A stretch of 24,500 bases of DNA, from the NCBI RefSeq assembly GCF_025567385.1, contig NZ_JAOQJU010000040.1, positions 1 through 24,500 on the forward strand, read 5' to 3'. The translations under genes and the position numbers were made by a program. The notes under the pieces are model-generated. The model was not told the DNA's origin. It searched no databases and was given only the letters and a program-made list of their open reading frames with translations. This document shows, in pieces, positions 16,433 through 24,406 of this stretch (positions within the stretch are counted from its first letter, which is position 1; each line of letters starts with the position of its first letter). Source of the DNA: Claveliimonas acetigenes (GTDB lineage Bacteria; Bacillota; Clostridia; Lachnospirales; Lachnospiraceae).

Positions 16433-17259
16433 TGGAAAAAGGACTTGGTAAGATACAGACTTTGATGGTTGTGAAGAAAGTAGAATTTGGCGTATATCTG
16501 GGGACTGAAAAGGAGCGTGTGCTTCTTCCGAAAAAGCAGGTACCGAAAGATATTGAGGTAGGAGATCCGATTGAAGTATTTTTATATAAGGATTCCAGCG
16601 ATCGTCTGATTGCAACCACAAAGCATCCGAAGATTGTCTTGGGCGAATTGAAGGTTCTGAAGGTTGCAGACACGGGAAAAGTAGGAGCTTTCCTGGACTG
16701 GGGATTGGAAAAGGATCTTCTGCTTCCTTTTAAAGAACAGACAGCCAAGGTGAAAAAGGGGGATTCCTGTCTGGTGAGCCTCTATGTGGATAAAAGCAAG
16801 AGACTCTGTGCCACCATGCGGGTGTACGGGAAGCTGCGGACGAATTCCCCTTATAAGAAGGATGACCATGTTGCAGGGATTATTTATGACAAAAGTGATA
16901 ATTTTGGCTTGTTTGTAGCGGTGGACAATCAGTACAGCGCCTTGATACCGAAGCGGGAGGTGTATGGCAGCTACCGCGTGGGTGATCGGGTAGAGGCGCG
17001 GGTCACAGAGGTGAAACCGGATGGCAAGCTGGATTTGAGCGTGCGCGAGAAAGCGTTTATACAGATGGATGCAGATGCAGAGAAAGTACTGGAAGCGATA
17101 GATAATTTTGGCGGGGAGCTGCCTTTCAACGATAAGGCGGATCCGGAGATTATCAAACGGGAGCTGGGGCTTAGTAAAAATGCATTTAAGCGTGCGGTTG
17201 GACGGCTCTTAAAAGAAAGAAAAATAGAAATTAAAGAAAAAACCATTGCAATTCGGTAA
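16429..17259 (+). CDS. S1-domain RNA-binding protein, CvfB family
   Basis: A 276-residue soluble protein with tandem S1-like OB folds (about 5-65, 68-135 and 140-210; for instance GVYLGTEKERVLLP, GAFLDWGLEKDLLLP and FGLFVAVDNQYSALIP) and a C-terminal winged-helix segment from about 220 (LPFNDKADPEIIKRELGLS ... KIEIKEKTIAIR). This is the layout of Staphylococcus aureus CvfB, an RNA-binding regulator of virulence genes, and of B. subtilis YitL. The molecular target here is unknown. It starts four bases before the thioesterase stop. Two adjacent ATGs at 16429 and 16432 could be used. The promoter of the next gene overlaps its last codons. Confidence 0.88.
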   Translation: MMEKGLGKIQTLMVVKKVEFGVYLGTEKERVLLPKKQVPKDIEVGDPIEVFLYKDSSDRLIATTKHPKIVLGELKVLKVADTGKVGAFLDWGLEKDLLLPFKEQTAKVKKGDSCLVSLYVDKSKRLCATMRVYGKLRTNSPYKKDDHVAGIIYDKSDNFGLFVAVDNQYSALIPKREVYGSYRVGDRVEARVTEVKPDGKLDLSVREKAFIQMDADAEKVLEAIDNFGGELPFNDKADPEIIKRELGLSKNAFKRAVGRLLKERKIEIKEKTIAIR

Positions 17260-17273
17260 AAAATGGTTATAAT
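17246..17273 (+). promoter_or_regulatory. Sigma-A promoter for the 77-residue protein
   Basis: TATAAT at 17268-17273 is a perfect -10 box. TTGCAA at 17246-17251 (4 of 6) lies 16 bp upstream, inside the end of the CvfB-like gene. The region also carries the dyad AACCATT (17241-17247) and AATGGTT (17262-17268), which could bind a regulator. Confidence 0.55.
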
Positions 17274-17320
17274 GGTGGTTGAAAACGATAAACAGTAATT
17301 TTGGAAAGGAATGATTTAAC

Positions 17321-17554
17321 ATGAAAGTACAGAATATTACTGATATTGAAAAGTTTTTTAAAGTTGTAGACAGCTGTGGCGGTAAGGTTGAGCTGGTAAC
17401 AGGAGAAGGCGATAGACTGAACCTGAAATCTAAGTTATCTCAGTATGTATCAATGGCAAATATTTTCTCTAACGGAGAGATTCCGGAGCTGGAGATTATT
17501 GCTTATGAGAAAGAAGATATTGATAAACTGGTTGATTTCATGATTAACGGCTAA
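17321..17554 (+). CDS. Small protein of 77 residues, possibly HPr-like without the active histidine
   Basis: No enzyme motif is visible. The order of strands and helices, and the segment LNLKSKLSQYVSMANI, resemble the middle of HPr phosphocarriers, where NLKSIMGVMSLG surrounds the regulatory Ser46; here the equivalent is Ser37. The part that would hold the histidine motif (GIHARPA) and the first strand is missing, and the protein contains no histidine. If the match is real, it would resemble Crh, the Bacillus HPr paralogue that lacks the histidine but is phosphorylated on Ser46. This is my alignment by eye, not a search result. The gene has its own promoter, a GGAAAGGA ribosome site and a hairpin behind it, suggesting separate and possibly strong expression. 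It precedes dnaE. Confidence 0.85.
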   Translation: MKVQNITDIEKFFKVVDSCGGKVELVTGEGDRLNLKSKLSQYVSMANIFSNGEIPELEIIAYEKEDIDKLVDFMING

Positions 17555-17572
17555 TTATGGAAGTGGAAAGCA

Positions 17573-17605
17573 GCGTCATTGCCTGATAGGTGATGGCGCA
17601 TTTTG
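17573..17605 (+). terminator. Terminator or attenuator between the 77-residue gene and dnaE
   Basis: The arms at 17573-17584 (GCGTCATTGCCT) and 17588-17599 (AGGTGATGGCGC) pair over 12 positions, three of them G-U, around the loop GAT. ATTTTGTGTT follows. The interrupted T-run suggests incomplete termination, so some transcripts could continue into dnaE. Confidence 0.55.
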
Positions 17606-17626
17606 TGTTATTAAAGGAGAAGTGAT

Positions 17627-20600
17627 ATGAGCTTTGCGCATTTACATGTCCATACAGAGTACAGCCTTTTGGACGGTTCTAATAAAATTAAAGAATGTAT
17701 TTCCCGTGTAAAAGAACTGGGAATGGACAGTGTGGCAATTACCGATCACGGCGTGATGTTCGGCGTGATTGATTTTTACCGCGCTGCGAAAGCAGCGGGG
17801 ATTCATCCGGTGCTGGGCTGTGAGGTATATGTGGCTCCCGGTTCCCGTTTTGACAAAGAACTTGGCGGCAGTGAGGACCGGTATTATCATTTGGTGCTCC
17901 TGGCAGAGAACGATACGGGCTATCACAATCTGATGAAAATCGTGTCAAAAGGTTTTACGGAAGGATATTACTATAAGCCCCGTGTGGATCTGGAGCTTTT
18001 GGAGGAATACCATGAGGGAATTATCGCTCTGAGTGCCTGCCTGGCAGGAGAGGTGCAGCGTAATATTGTGAGAGGCATGTATGCGGAGGCAAGGGAAGCC
18101 GCATATCGATATGAGAGAATATTCGGAAAAGGGAATTTTTTCTTGGAGCTGCAGGATCATGGAATGGCTGAGCAGCAGACAGTAAATCAGGCGCTGCTTC
18201 GCATGAGCGCGGAGACGGGAATTGAGCTGGTTGCCACAAACGACGTGCACTATACTTACGAAGAGGATGCGAAGCCTCATGACATTCTGCTCTGTATCCA
18301 GACCGGCAAAAAGCTGGCGGATGAAGACCGGATGCGCTATGAGGGCGGGCAATATTATATCAAATCAGAAGAAGAGATGAGGAGCCTCTTCCCTTATGCT
18401 CTTCAGGCGCTTGAGAACACGCAGAAAATCGCGGATCGTTGTCATGTGGAGATTGAATTTGGCGTGACGAAGCTCCCCAAATATGACGTGCCGGAAGGCT
18501 ATACTTCCTGGGAATACTTAAATAAGCTGTGTCTTGAAGGTCTGGAAAGGCATTACGACCCTGTAACCCGGGAATTACAGGATAGATTACATTATGAATT
18601 GTCAGTCATCCAATCCATGGGATATGTGGATTATTTCCTGATTGTGTGGGATTTTATTAAATATGCGAAAGATCATCAGATTATGGTGGGGCCGGGCCGT
18701 GGCTCGGCAGCGGGAAGTATCGTTTCTTACTGCTTGGATATTACCAGTATCGATCCGATTAAATACCAGCTTCTGTTTGAGCGGTTCCTGAATCCGGAGC
18801 GGGTGTCCATGCCGGATATTGACGTGGATTTTTGCTTTGAGCGGCGGCAGGAAGTGATTGATTATGTGGTGCGTAAGTATGGGAAAGACCGGGTAGTCCA
18901 GATTGTAACCTTTGGTACGATGGCGGCAAGAGGTGTTATACGTGACGTGGGGCGTGTTATGGATCTGCCGTATGCTTTTGTGGATACCGTTGCGAAGATG
19001 ATCCCCAAGGAGCTGAATATTACGTTGGATAAGGCGCTGGCAGCGAATCATGAACTTAAGAAGCTTTATGATGAAGATGAACAGGTAAAAGAGCTTCTGG
19101 ATATGTCCAAAAGACTGGAAGGTTTACCCAGGCACACTTCCATGCATGCGGCGGGAGTTGTTATCAGCCAGAAATCGGTGGATGAATATGTACCGCTCTC
19201 GTTAGGATCTGATGGTTCTGTAACCACACAATTTACTATGACTACGTTGGAAGAACTGGGACTTCTGAAAATGGATTTTCTGGGACTTCGTACGCTGACG
19301 GTTATCCAGAATGCGGTGGAGCTGGCGCAGCAGAGTACGGGAAGAAAGATAGATATGAATCAGATAGACTACGATGATAAGGCAGTGCTGGACTCTATCG
19401 GAAGTGGCAAGACGGACGGCGTGTTCCAGCTTGAGAGCGCGGGGATGAAGAGCTTTATGAAAGAGTTGAAGCCGCAGAGCCTGGAGGATATTATCGCAGG
19501 AATCTCCCTGTACCGTCCGGGTCCGATGGATTTTATTCCCCAGTATATAAAGGGGAAGAATCACCCGGACTCTATCACTTATGACTGCCCTCAGTTGGAG
19601 CCGGTCTTAGCGCCGACCTACGGCTGTATCGTTTACCAGGAGCAGGTAATGCAGATTGTACGTGACCTGGCAGGTTATACGCTGGGGCGGAGCGATTTGC
19701 TGCGAAGAGCTATGTCTAAGAAGAAAGGGGACGTTATGCAGAAGGAGCGCCAAAGCTTCGTTTATGGCAATGAAGCGGAGGGGGTTCCCGGTTGTGTGAA
19801 GAATGGGATTGATGAAGCAACGGCAAATAAGATTTATGATGAAATGATTGATTTCGCAAAATATGCTTTTAATAAATCCCATGCAGCGGCATATGCGGTG
19901 GTTTCCTATCAGACTGCTTATTTGAAGTATTATTTTCCGGTAGAATTTATGGCGGCGCTTATGACGTCAGTTATTGATAATCCGCCGAAGGTATCGGAGT
20001 ATATTTACGCCTGCCGGCAGATGGGGATTGAAGTCCTGCCGCCGGATATTAACGAAGGGATGGGCAATTTTTCTGTAGACAAAGGGAAGATCCGCTATGG
20101 CCTGGCAGCAATCAAGAGTATCGGACGTCCGGTTATCCAGGCAATCATCGAAGAGCGGAATGCAAGAGGAAGATTTAAAACACTTAAGGATTTCGTGGAG
20201 CGCCTTTCCGGTAAAGAGGTCAATAAAAGAACCATAGAGAGCTTTATCAAGGCAGGAGCCTTTGACAGCCTGGGAGGAACCAGGAAGCAATTTATGATGA
20301 TTTATATACGGATTCTCGATCAGGTGAACCAGGAGCGTAAATACTCCATGGCGGGGCAGATGTCGCTTTTTGACTTGGTGGATGAAGACCAGAAGAAAGA
20401 ATTTGATGTTCAGCTTCCGGATGTGGGAGAATATGAGAAGGAGACGAAGCTTGCCTTTGAAAAAGAAGTGGCGGGCGTATACCTGACCGGACATCCTCTG
20501 GAAGATTACGAAGAAAAATGGAAAAAGAATATTACAAGAACGGCGCTGGACTTCCAGATCGATGAGGATACCGGGCGTACAAAGGTCCGCGATGGCGCGC

Positions 20601-21109
20601 GGGAGACAATCGGAGGCATGATTACGGATAAAACCATCAAATATACAAAGAATAATAAAACGATGGCATTTATCACGGTGGAAGATTTGGCAGGAACGGT
20701 GGAAGTGGTCATTTTTCCAAGGGACTATGAGAAAAACCAGCGATTTCTGGATGAGGACAGTAAGGTATTCGTCAAAGGCCGGGTATCCGAAGAGGATGAT
20801 GCGCCCAGTAAATTAATCTGTGAATCGGTGATACCTTTTGAACAGACCAGGAAGGAATTGTGGATACAGTATGAGAACAAAGAAGCGTATCTCAGGGATG
20901 AAACACATCTGTTTGAGCTGTTGAAATCATCGGAAGGAGAGGATTCGGTTATCATCTACTGCCGGTCTGAAAAAGCAGTAAAAAGGCTTCCGGCAGGCCG
21001 GAATATCCACATAGAGCCGGGAATATTAAGCAGATTGACGAATTATTATGGGGAATCTTATGTGAAAGTTGTAGAAAAACCCATTGAAAAGCTGTCGCAG
21101 ATAGGGTAG
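17627..21109 (+). CDS. dnaE: DNA polymerase III alpha subunit
   Basis: Replicative polymerase subunit of 1160 residues. The N-terminal PHP domain begins HLHVHTEYSLLDG. The polymerase core has GPGRGSAAGS, PDIDVDF with D397 and D399 as predicted metal ligands, and the third Asp, D550, in KMDFLGLRTL; YRPGPMDFIP and FNKSHAAAYA follow. A helix-hairpin-helix region, a clamp-binding-type motif QMSLFDL at about 911-917, and a C-terminal OB fold (GGMITDK ... GTVEVVIFP) complete it. This is the DnaE1 type; clostridia normally also carry PolC, which is not in this window. AAGGAG lies seven bases before the ATG. It is 72 bp after the small gene, behind the possible attenuator, and 79 bp before pfkA. Confidence 0.97.
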   Translation: MSFAHLHVHTEYSLLDGSNKIKECISRVKELGMDSVAITDHGVMFGVIDFYRAAKAAGIHPVLGCEVYVAPGSRFDKELGGSEDRYYHLVLLAENDTGYHNLMKIVSKGFTEGYYYKPRVDLELLEEYHEGIIALSACLAGEVQRNIVRGMYAEAREAAYRYERIFGKGNFFLELQDHGMAEQQTVNQALLRMSAETGIELVATNDVHYTYEEDAKPHDILLCIQTGKKLADEDRMRYEGGQYYIKSEEEMRSLFPYALQALENTQKIADRCHVEIEFGVTKLPKYDVPEGYTSWEYLNKLCLEGLERHYDPVTRELQDRLHYELSVIQSMGYVDYFLIVWDFIKYAKDHQIMVGPGRGSAAGSIVSYCLDITSIDPIKYQLLFERFLNPERVSMPDIDVDFCFERRQEVIDYVVRKYGKDRVVQIVTFGTMAARGVIRDVGRVMDLPYAFVDTVAKMIPKELNITLDKALAANHELKKLYDEDEQVKELLDMSKRLEGLPRHTSMHAAGVVISQKSVDEYVPLSLGSDGSVTTQFTMTTLEELGLLKMDFLGLRTLTVIQNAVELAQQSTGRKIDMNQIDYDDKAVLDSIGSGKTDGVFQLESAGMKSFMKELKPQSLEDIIAGISLYRPGPMDFIPQYIKGKNHPDSITYDCPQLEPVLAPTYGCIVYQEQVMQIVRDLAGYTLGRSDLLRRAMSKKKGDVMQKERQSFVYGNEAEGVPGCVKNGIDEATANKIYDEMIDFAKYAFNKSHAAAYAVVSYQTAYLKYYFPVEFMAALMTSVIDNPPKVSEYIYACRQMGIEVLPPDINEGMGNFSVDKGKIRYGLAAIKSIGRPVIQAIIEERNARGRFKTLKDFVERLSGKEVNKRTIESFIKAGAFDSLGGTRKQFMMIYIRILDQVNQERKYSMAGQMSLFDLVDEDQKKEFDVQLPDVGEYEKETKLAFEKEVAGVYLTGHPLEDYEEKWKKNITRTALDFQIDEDTGRTKVRDGARETIGGMITDKTIKYTKNNKTMAFITVEDLAGTVEVVIFPRDYEKNQRFLDEDSKVFVKGRVSEEDDAPSKLICESVIPFEQTRKELWIQYENKEAYLRDETHLFELLKSSEGEDSVIIYCRSEKAVKRLPAGRNIHIEPGILSRLTNYYGESYVKVVEKPIEKLSQIG

Positions 21110-21188
21110 AATATTGACGAATATATAAGATGGAGTAATTTTTTTTAAATAAAACTCATAGCATATAGTTACAGATGGAGGACAAATC

Positions 21189-22163
21189 ATGGCAAAACAG
21201 ATTCGGACAATTGGTGTTTTGACAAGCGGCGGTGACGCACCGGGAATGAATGCCGCTATCCGTGCGGTGGTTAGAACAGCATTAGGGAAAGGCTTACGTG
21301 TAAGAGGTATCAGAAAAGGATATCAGGGACTTCTGGACGAAGAAATCATTGATTTATCTGCCAGAGATGTTTCGGATACAATCCAGAGAGGCGGTACGAT
21401 TCTTCAGACTGCCCGCTGTGCCGAGATGCGTACAGAGGAAGGGCAGCAGGAGGCTGCGGCTATTTGTAAGAAATATGGAATTGATGGGTTAGTGGTAATT
21501 GGCGGCGACGGTTCTTTTAAAGGAGCACAGAAGCTTTCTAAGCTGGGAATCAATACGATTGGTGTTCCGGGAACCATCGATCTTGACATCGCCTGTACAG
21601 AGTATACGATTGGCTTTGATACGGCTGTCAATACGGCGATGGAAGCAATTGACAAGGTTCGTGATACGTCTACGTCACATGAGAGATGCTCGATTATTGA
21701 GGTTATGGGCCGGGATGCAGGTTATCTGGCGCTGTGGTGCGGAATTGCCAATGGTGCAGAGAGAATCTTGATGCCGGAAGAGCATGATTTTGATGAGAAA
21801 GCAATTATTGAAGACATTCAGGAGTGCCGGAAGCGTGGTAAGAAGAATTATATTATTATCAACGCAGAAGGTGTAGGAGGCTCCATTGAGCTGGCGAAGA
21901 GGATTGAAGCCGCAACAGGAATGGAGACGCGGGCTACCATCATCGGACACATGCAGCGTGGCGGAAGCCCAACCTGTAAAGACAGGGTATATGCGTCTAT
22001 TATGGGTTCCATGGCAGTGGATCTTTTAATTGAAGGAAAGACCAACCGTGTCGTAGGTTACAGGAACGGACAGTATGTGGATTTTGATATTGATGAGGCG
22101 CTGGGAATGCAGAAGGGCATCCCGGATTATCAGTATGAAATTGCAAGACAGCTGGCGCTGTAA
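21189..22163 (+). CDS. pfkA: ATP-dependent 6-phosphofructokinase
   Basis: Glycolytic enzyme that makes fructose 1,6-bisphosphate. At 324 residues it is the bacterial PfkA size. Seen: TSGGDAPGMNAAIRAVVR (phosphate binding); GGDGSF, where Gly rather than Asp after GGD indicates ATP not pyrophosphate; GTIDLDI with the catalytic Asp at 131; MGRDAGYLAL; and GHMQRGGSPT. The usual TIDND is TIDLD here, a Leu in the catalytic loop in place of Asn. GGAG about eight bases upstream supports the start. Promoter candidates in the 79-bp gap (TATAGT at 21164, TTGACG at 21114) lack good partners. A hairpin with a T-run at 22205-22241 ends the unit. Confidence 0.96.
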   Translation: MAKQIRTIGVLTSGGDAPGMNAAIRAVVRTALGKGLRVRGIRKGYQGLLDEEIIDLSARDVSDTIQRGGTILQTARCAEMRTEEGQQEAAAICKKYGIDGLVVIGGDGSFKGAQKLSKLGINTIGVPGTIDLDIACTEYTIGFDTAVNTAMEAIDKVRDTSTSHERCSIIEVMGRDAGYLALWCGIANGAERILMPEEHDFDEKAIIEDIQECRKRGKKNYIIINAEGVGGSIELAKRIEAATGMETRATIIGHMQRGGSPTCKDRVYASIMGSMAVDLLIEGKTNRVVGYRNGQYVDFDIDEALGMQKGIPDYQYEIARQLAL

Positions 22164-22204
22164 GAAGCGTTTCCGGTTGAAGCTAAGGAATAAGATGGAT
22201 AGAG

Positions 22205-22241
22205 AGAAGATGCAGGCACACAAGTTCCCGCATCTTCTTTT
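22205..22241 (+). terminator. Intrinsic terminator after pfkA
   Basis: AGAAGATGC (22205-22213) and GCATCTTCT (22230-22238) pair perfectly; inner GG/CC pairs and up to three outer pairs (two of them G-U) can extend the stem. TTT follows directly, giving CTTTTG. The murI promoter starts eight bases later. Confidence 0.75.
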
Positions 22242-22248
22242 GTATGTG

Positions 22249-22278
22249 TTGACGAACGCCCGGCAGAGGTTGTAAAAT
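22249..22278 (+). promoter_or_regulatory. Sigma-A promoter of murI
   Basis: TTGACG (22249-22254) and TAAAAT (22273-22278), each matching 5 of 6, are separated by 18 bp. The site lies between the pfkA terminator and murI, so murI with the DUF1934 gene forms its own unit. Confidence 0.6.
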
Positions 22279-22304
22279 AGGGGAAAGCAAAGGGGAGGGT
22301 GGAT

Positions 22305-23120
22305 ATGGATAAAAGAAAAACGGCTCCGGTGGGAGTCTTTGATTCCGGCGTGGGCGGTCTTACTGTTGCAAGAGAGATTATGCGGCAGCTGCCGGATGAG
22401 AATATCGTATATTTTGGAGATACGGCAAGAGTACCCTATGGAAGTAAGTCGAAGGAGAACATTATCCGGTTTTCCAGGCAGATTATAAGGTTCCTTGAGA
22501 CGAAAAATGTGAAAGCCATTGTGATTGCCTGCAATACGGCAAGTGCACTGGCACTGGATGTGGTGAAGCAGGAATTTAACATTCCGATTATCGGAGTCAT
22601 TGTCCCGGGGGCACGGGCAGCAGTGCGTGAGACCAGGAATAAAAAGATTGGCGTAGTCGGAACGGAGGGAACGATCCATAGTGAAATGTATACAAAAGTC
22701 ATTCAGGGGATGGAACCCGGGGCGTCTGTAATCGGAAAGCCCTGTCCGCTTTTTGTGCCGCTGGTCGAGGAAGGCTTTGCGAAGCATCACATAACAGATG
22801 AGGTAATCGAAATTTATTTGGAGGAAATGAAGCATTCCGATGTAGACACTATGATTTTGGGATGTACCCATTATCCGTTGCTGCGTTCGAAAATCATGGC
22901 ATATTTCGGAGAGAAGGTGCACATCGTCAATCCGGCATATGAGACGGCGCTGGATTTAAAACGGGTGCTGGAAGAGCAGGGGACGGCGAATGATAGTGGA
23001 AATCTGAATAAATATGAATTCTATGTCAGTGATGCGGCAGAGAAGTTTAAGCAGTTTGCCAATTCCATTCTTCCGTATAATGTAGAAACTATTACACAGA
23101 TTAACATTGAGGAATATTAG
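22305..23120 (+). CDS. murI: Glutamate racemase
   Basis: Cofactor-independent racemase that supplies D-glutamate for peptidoglycan. The N-terminal GVFDSGVGGLTVAREI holds the catalytic-site Asp-Ser. The two catalytic cysteines are C76 in ACNTASA and C187 in GCTHYPLL. The product has 271 residues, normal for the family. I chose ATG 22305, which has GGGAGG six bases upstream; an in-frame GTG at 22299 is inside or next to that ribosome site. The stop codon TAG overlaps the ribosome site (AGGTGA) of the next gene, so they are likely coupled. With ddl and murF it is the third cell-wall precursor gene in the window, although in a separate unit. Confidence 0.96.
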   Translation: MDKRKTAPVGVFDSGVGGLTVAREIMRQLPDENIVYFGDTARVPYGSKSKENIIRFSRQIIRFLETKNVKAIVIACNTASALALDVVKQEFNIPIIGVIVPGARAAVRETRNKKIGVVGTEGTIHSEMYTKVIQGMEPGASVIGKPCPLFVPLVEEGFAKHHITDEVIEIYLEEMKHSDVDTMILGCTHYPLLRSKIMAYFGEKVHIVNPAYETALDLKRVLEEQGTANDSGNLNKYEFYVSDAAEKFKQFANSILPYNVETITQINIEEY

Positions 23121-23128
23121 GTGATTCG

Positions 23129-23566
23129 ATGACGAAGGATGTATTAATCAGTATCTCCGGCCTGCATTATGATGCACTGGACGGGGAAGGGGAAGGACAG
23201 CCCGTGGAAGTCATTACTCCAGCCGCCTACTATCTAAAAAACGGCAAACACTATGTTGTGTACGATGAGATGGTGGAAGGGATGCCGGGTACCATTAGGA
23301 ATACGATTAAAATCACAGGCGACTATATGTTTGAGATTAGGAAAAGCGGGATAGCAGATACCCATATGGTATTTGAAAAAGACCGCATTAATATGACGAA
23401 TTATGCCACGCCCTACGGCGATATGATGGTAGGGATACATACAAAAGATATGAAAGTGAATGTGGAAGAGGAAAATATTGACGTCAGCATCAGCTATGCG
23501 CTGGATGTTAATAATGAACCGCTGTCAGACTGTGAGATTAAGGTAAATATAAGGGGAATGCATTAG
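23129..23566 (+). CDS. DUF1934 family protein
   Basis: A 145-residue soluble protein predicted to be mainly beta strands, fitting the small barrel of DUF1934 (B. subtilis YwiB type). Family-like features are the opening DVLISISGLHYD, the central YYLKNGKHYVVYDE, GTIRNTIKI and the ending DCEIKVNIRGMH. No catalytic function is known to me for this family. It starts eight bases after murI with AGGTGA overlapping the murI stop. Its last four codons and its stop codon form the terminator of the unit. Confidence 0.85.
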   Translation: MTKDVLISISGLHYDALDGEGEGQPVEVITPAAYYLKNGKHYVVYDEMVEGMPGTIRNTIKITGDYMFEIRKSGIADTHMVFEKDRINMTNYATPYGDMMVGIHTKDMKVNVEEENIDVSISYALDVNNEPLSDCEIKVNIRGMH

Positions 23567-23583
23567 ATGCATTCCCCTTTTTT
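23552..23583 (+). terminator. Intrinsic terminator overlapping the DUF1934 stop codon
   Basis: AGGGGAATGCAT (23552-23563) and ATGCATTCCCCT (23567-23578) are exact complements. The three-base loop TAG (23564-23566) is the stop codon of the preceding gene. A run of T to 23583 follows. This is a near-ideal terminator with a 12-bp perfect stem. Confidence 0.93.
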
Positions 23584-23613
23584 GGAATATTAGGAAAGCT
23601 GCTCGCATCAGCC

Positions 23614-23632
23614 GGACATCTGCAAGATGTCC
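23614..23632 (+). repeat. Inverted repeat in the 240-bp intergenic gap
   Basis: GGACATCT (23614-23621) and AGATGTCC (23625-23632) pair perfectly around GCA, and GC/GC pairs extend the stem beyond one mismatch. No T-run follows. The rest of the gap (23584-23806) is AT-rich, with no open frame I believe and a promoter near its end. Confidence 0.5.
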
Positions 23633-23749
23633 AGCACCCCTCAAGAATTGAGAGATATAGGGAGTTCGAGACGGGCTTGTCTGTTATATTTTCAGAAAAA
23701 ATAAATATTTTCAAAACAAAAGAAAAACAAATTTTAATTATACTTGTAA

Positions 23750-23777
23750 TAGACAGATGATTTTGGTATTCTATACT
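23750..23777 (+). promoter_or_regulatory. Sigma-A promoter of the last lipoprotein gene
   Basis: TAGACA (23750-23755) and TATACT (23772-23777), each 5 of 6, are separated by 16 bp. They lie 30 bases ahead of the lipoprotein start in AT-rich DNA. Confidence 0.55.
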
Positions 23778-23806
23778 TAAGAAATGCAATTTAGGAGGGG
23801 GTTAAT

Positions 23807-24400
23807 ATGATAGAGAGTAAATCTATGAAGAAGCAATATGCTATTTTGATTTTTATAGCAATCGTTATTGTCTCAGCAATAGTTTTAGTGGCGTGTGGTT
23901 CGGAGAAAAAAGAAGAATCCCTTACGGAAGATGTTGTAGATGATGGGAATCACAGACCGGACAGAGAACTGGATCCCGATGTGAGAAAGTTGTTTGAGGC
24001 AGACGGCGATTCTGCTGAAAATTATGAAGTGATTCTGGTTGAAAATTCCTATTATAATCAAAATGGAAAATATCTTTTTGATGACCCGGAAATTGTGGAA
24101 CATATAGTGACAAATTTAAGTTCCCTTTCGATTAAGGAAATAGATCCGATCCCTTATTATGAAGATATGACGAGGGGACTACAGGTTATGGTTTATCCGA
24201 AAGGGACAGAAGGGAATCACTGCTCTTTTGAAATTCTGGAGAAGAATGAAGAAGGAAATTATGTAATTAGTCTGGAGATATTTAACGAGATAGTGGCAGA
24301 GGTCGTAGAGGGAGATTTTGACTATGCATATCTGAAAGAGCTTTATCAGGAGAGGGCAAGAGAAGTAGGGGGAACGCTGGAAGGAGAATCGGTGGAATAG
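23807..24400 (+). CDS. Lipoprotein of unknown function
   Basis: A 197-residue product starting with SKSMKKQ, a hydrophobic stretch at about 11-29 and a lipobox LVAC with the lipidated Cys at residue 30, so it is predicted to be anchored outside the membrane. The mature part is acidic (EEKKE-type and DVVDDG stretches), then carries a mixed alpha/beta region (about 75-185) with IVEHIVTNLSSLSIKEIDP and QVMVYPKGTEGNHCSFEIL. I do not recognise a family. AGGAGG eight bases before the ATG supports this start over the in-frame ATG at 23825. It sits alone after a strong terminator and AT-rich gap, and is itself more AT-rich than the genes to its left, hinting at accessory DNA. A possible insertion-sequence end follows six bases after the stop. 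Confidence 0.8.
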   Translation: MIESKSMKKQYAILIFIAIVIVSAIVLVACGSEKKEESLTEDVVDDGNHRPDRELDPDVRKLFEADGDSAENYEVILVENSYYNQNGKYLFDDPEIVEHIVTNLSSLSIKEIDPIPYYEDMTRGLQVMVYPKGTEGNHCSFEILEKNEEGNYVISLEIFNEIVAEVVEGDFDYAYLKELYQERAREVGGTLEGESVE

Positions 24401-24406
24401 CATCCA

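Noticed and set aside
17241..17268. AACCATT/AATGGTT stem as a terminator of the CvfB-like gene
   Set aside because: It has a 14-base loop, weak A-T-rich arms and no T-run, and it overlaps a promoter instead.
21114..21169. Promoter for pfkA (TTGACG at 21114 or TATAGT at 21164)
   Set aside because: Neither box has a credible partner at 16-18 bp, so no specific promoter is called.
22026..22922. 298-codon open frame on the - strand
   Set aside because: It is opposite pfkA and murI, with a Cys/His-rich product typical of an antisense shadow.
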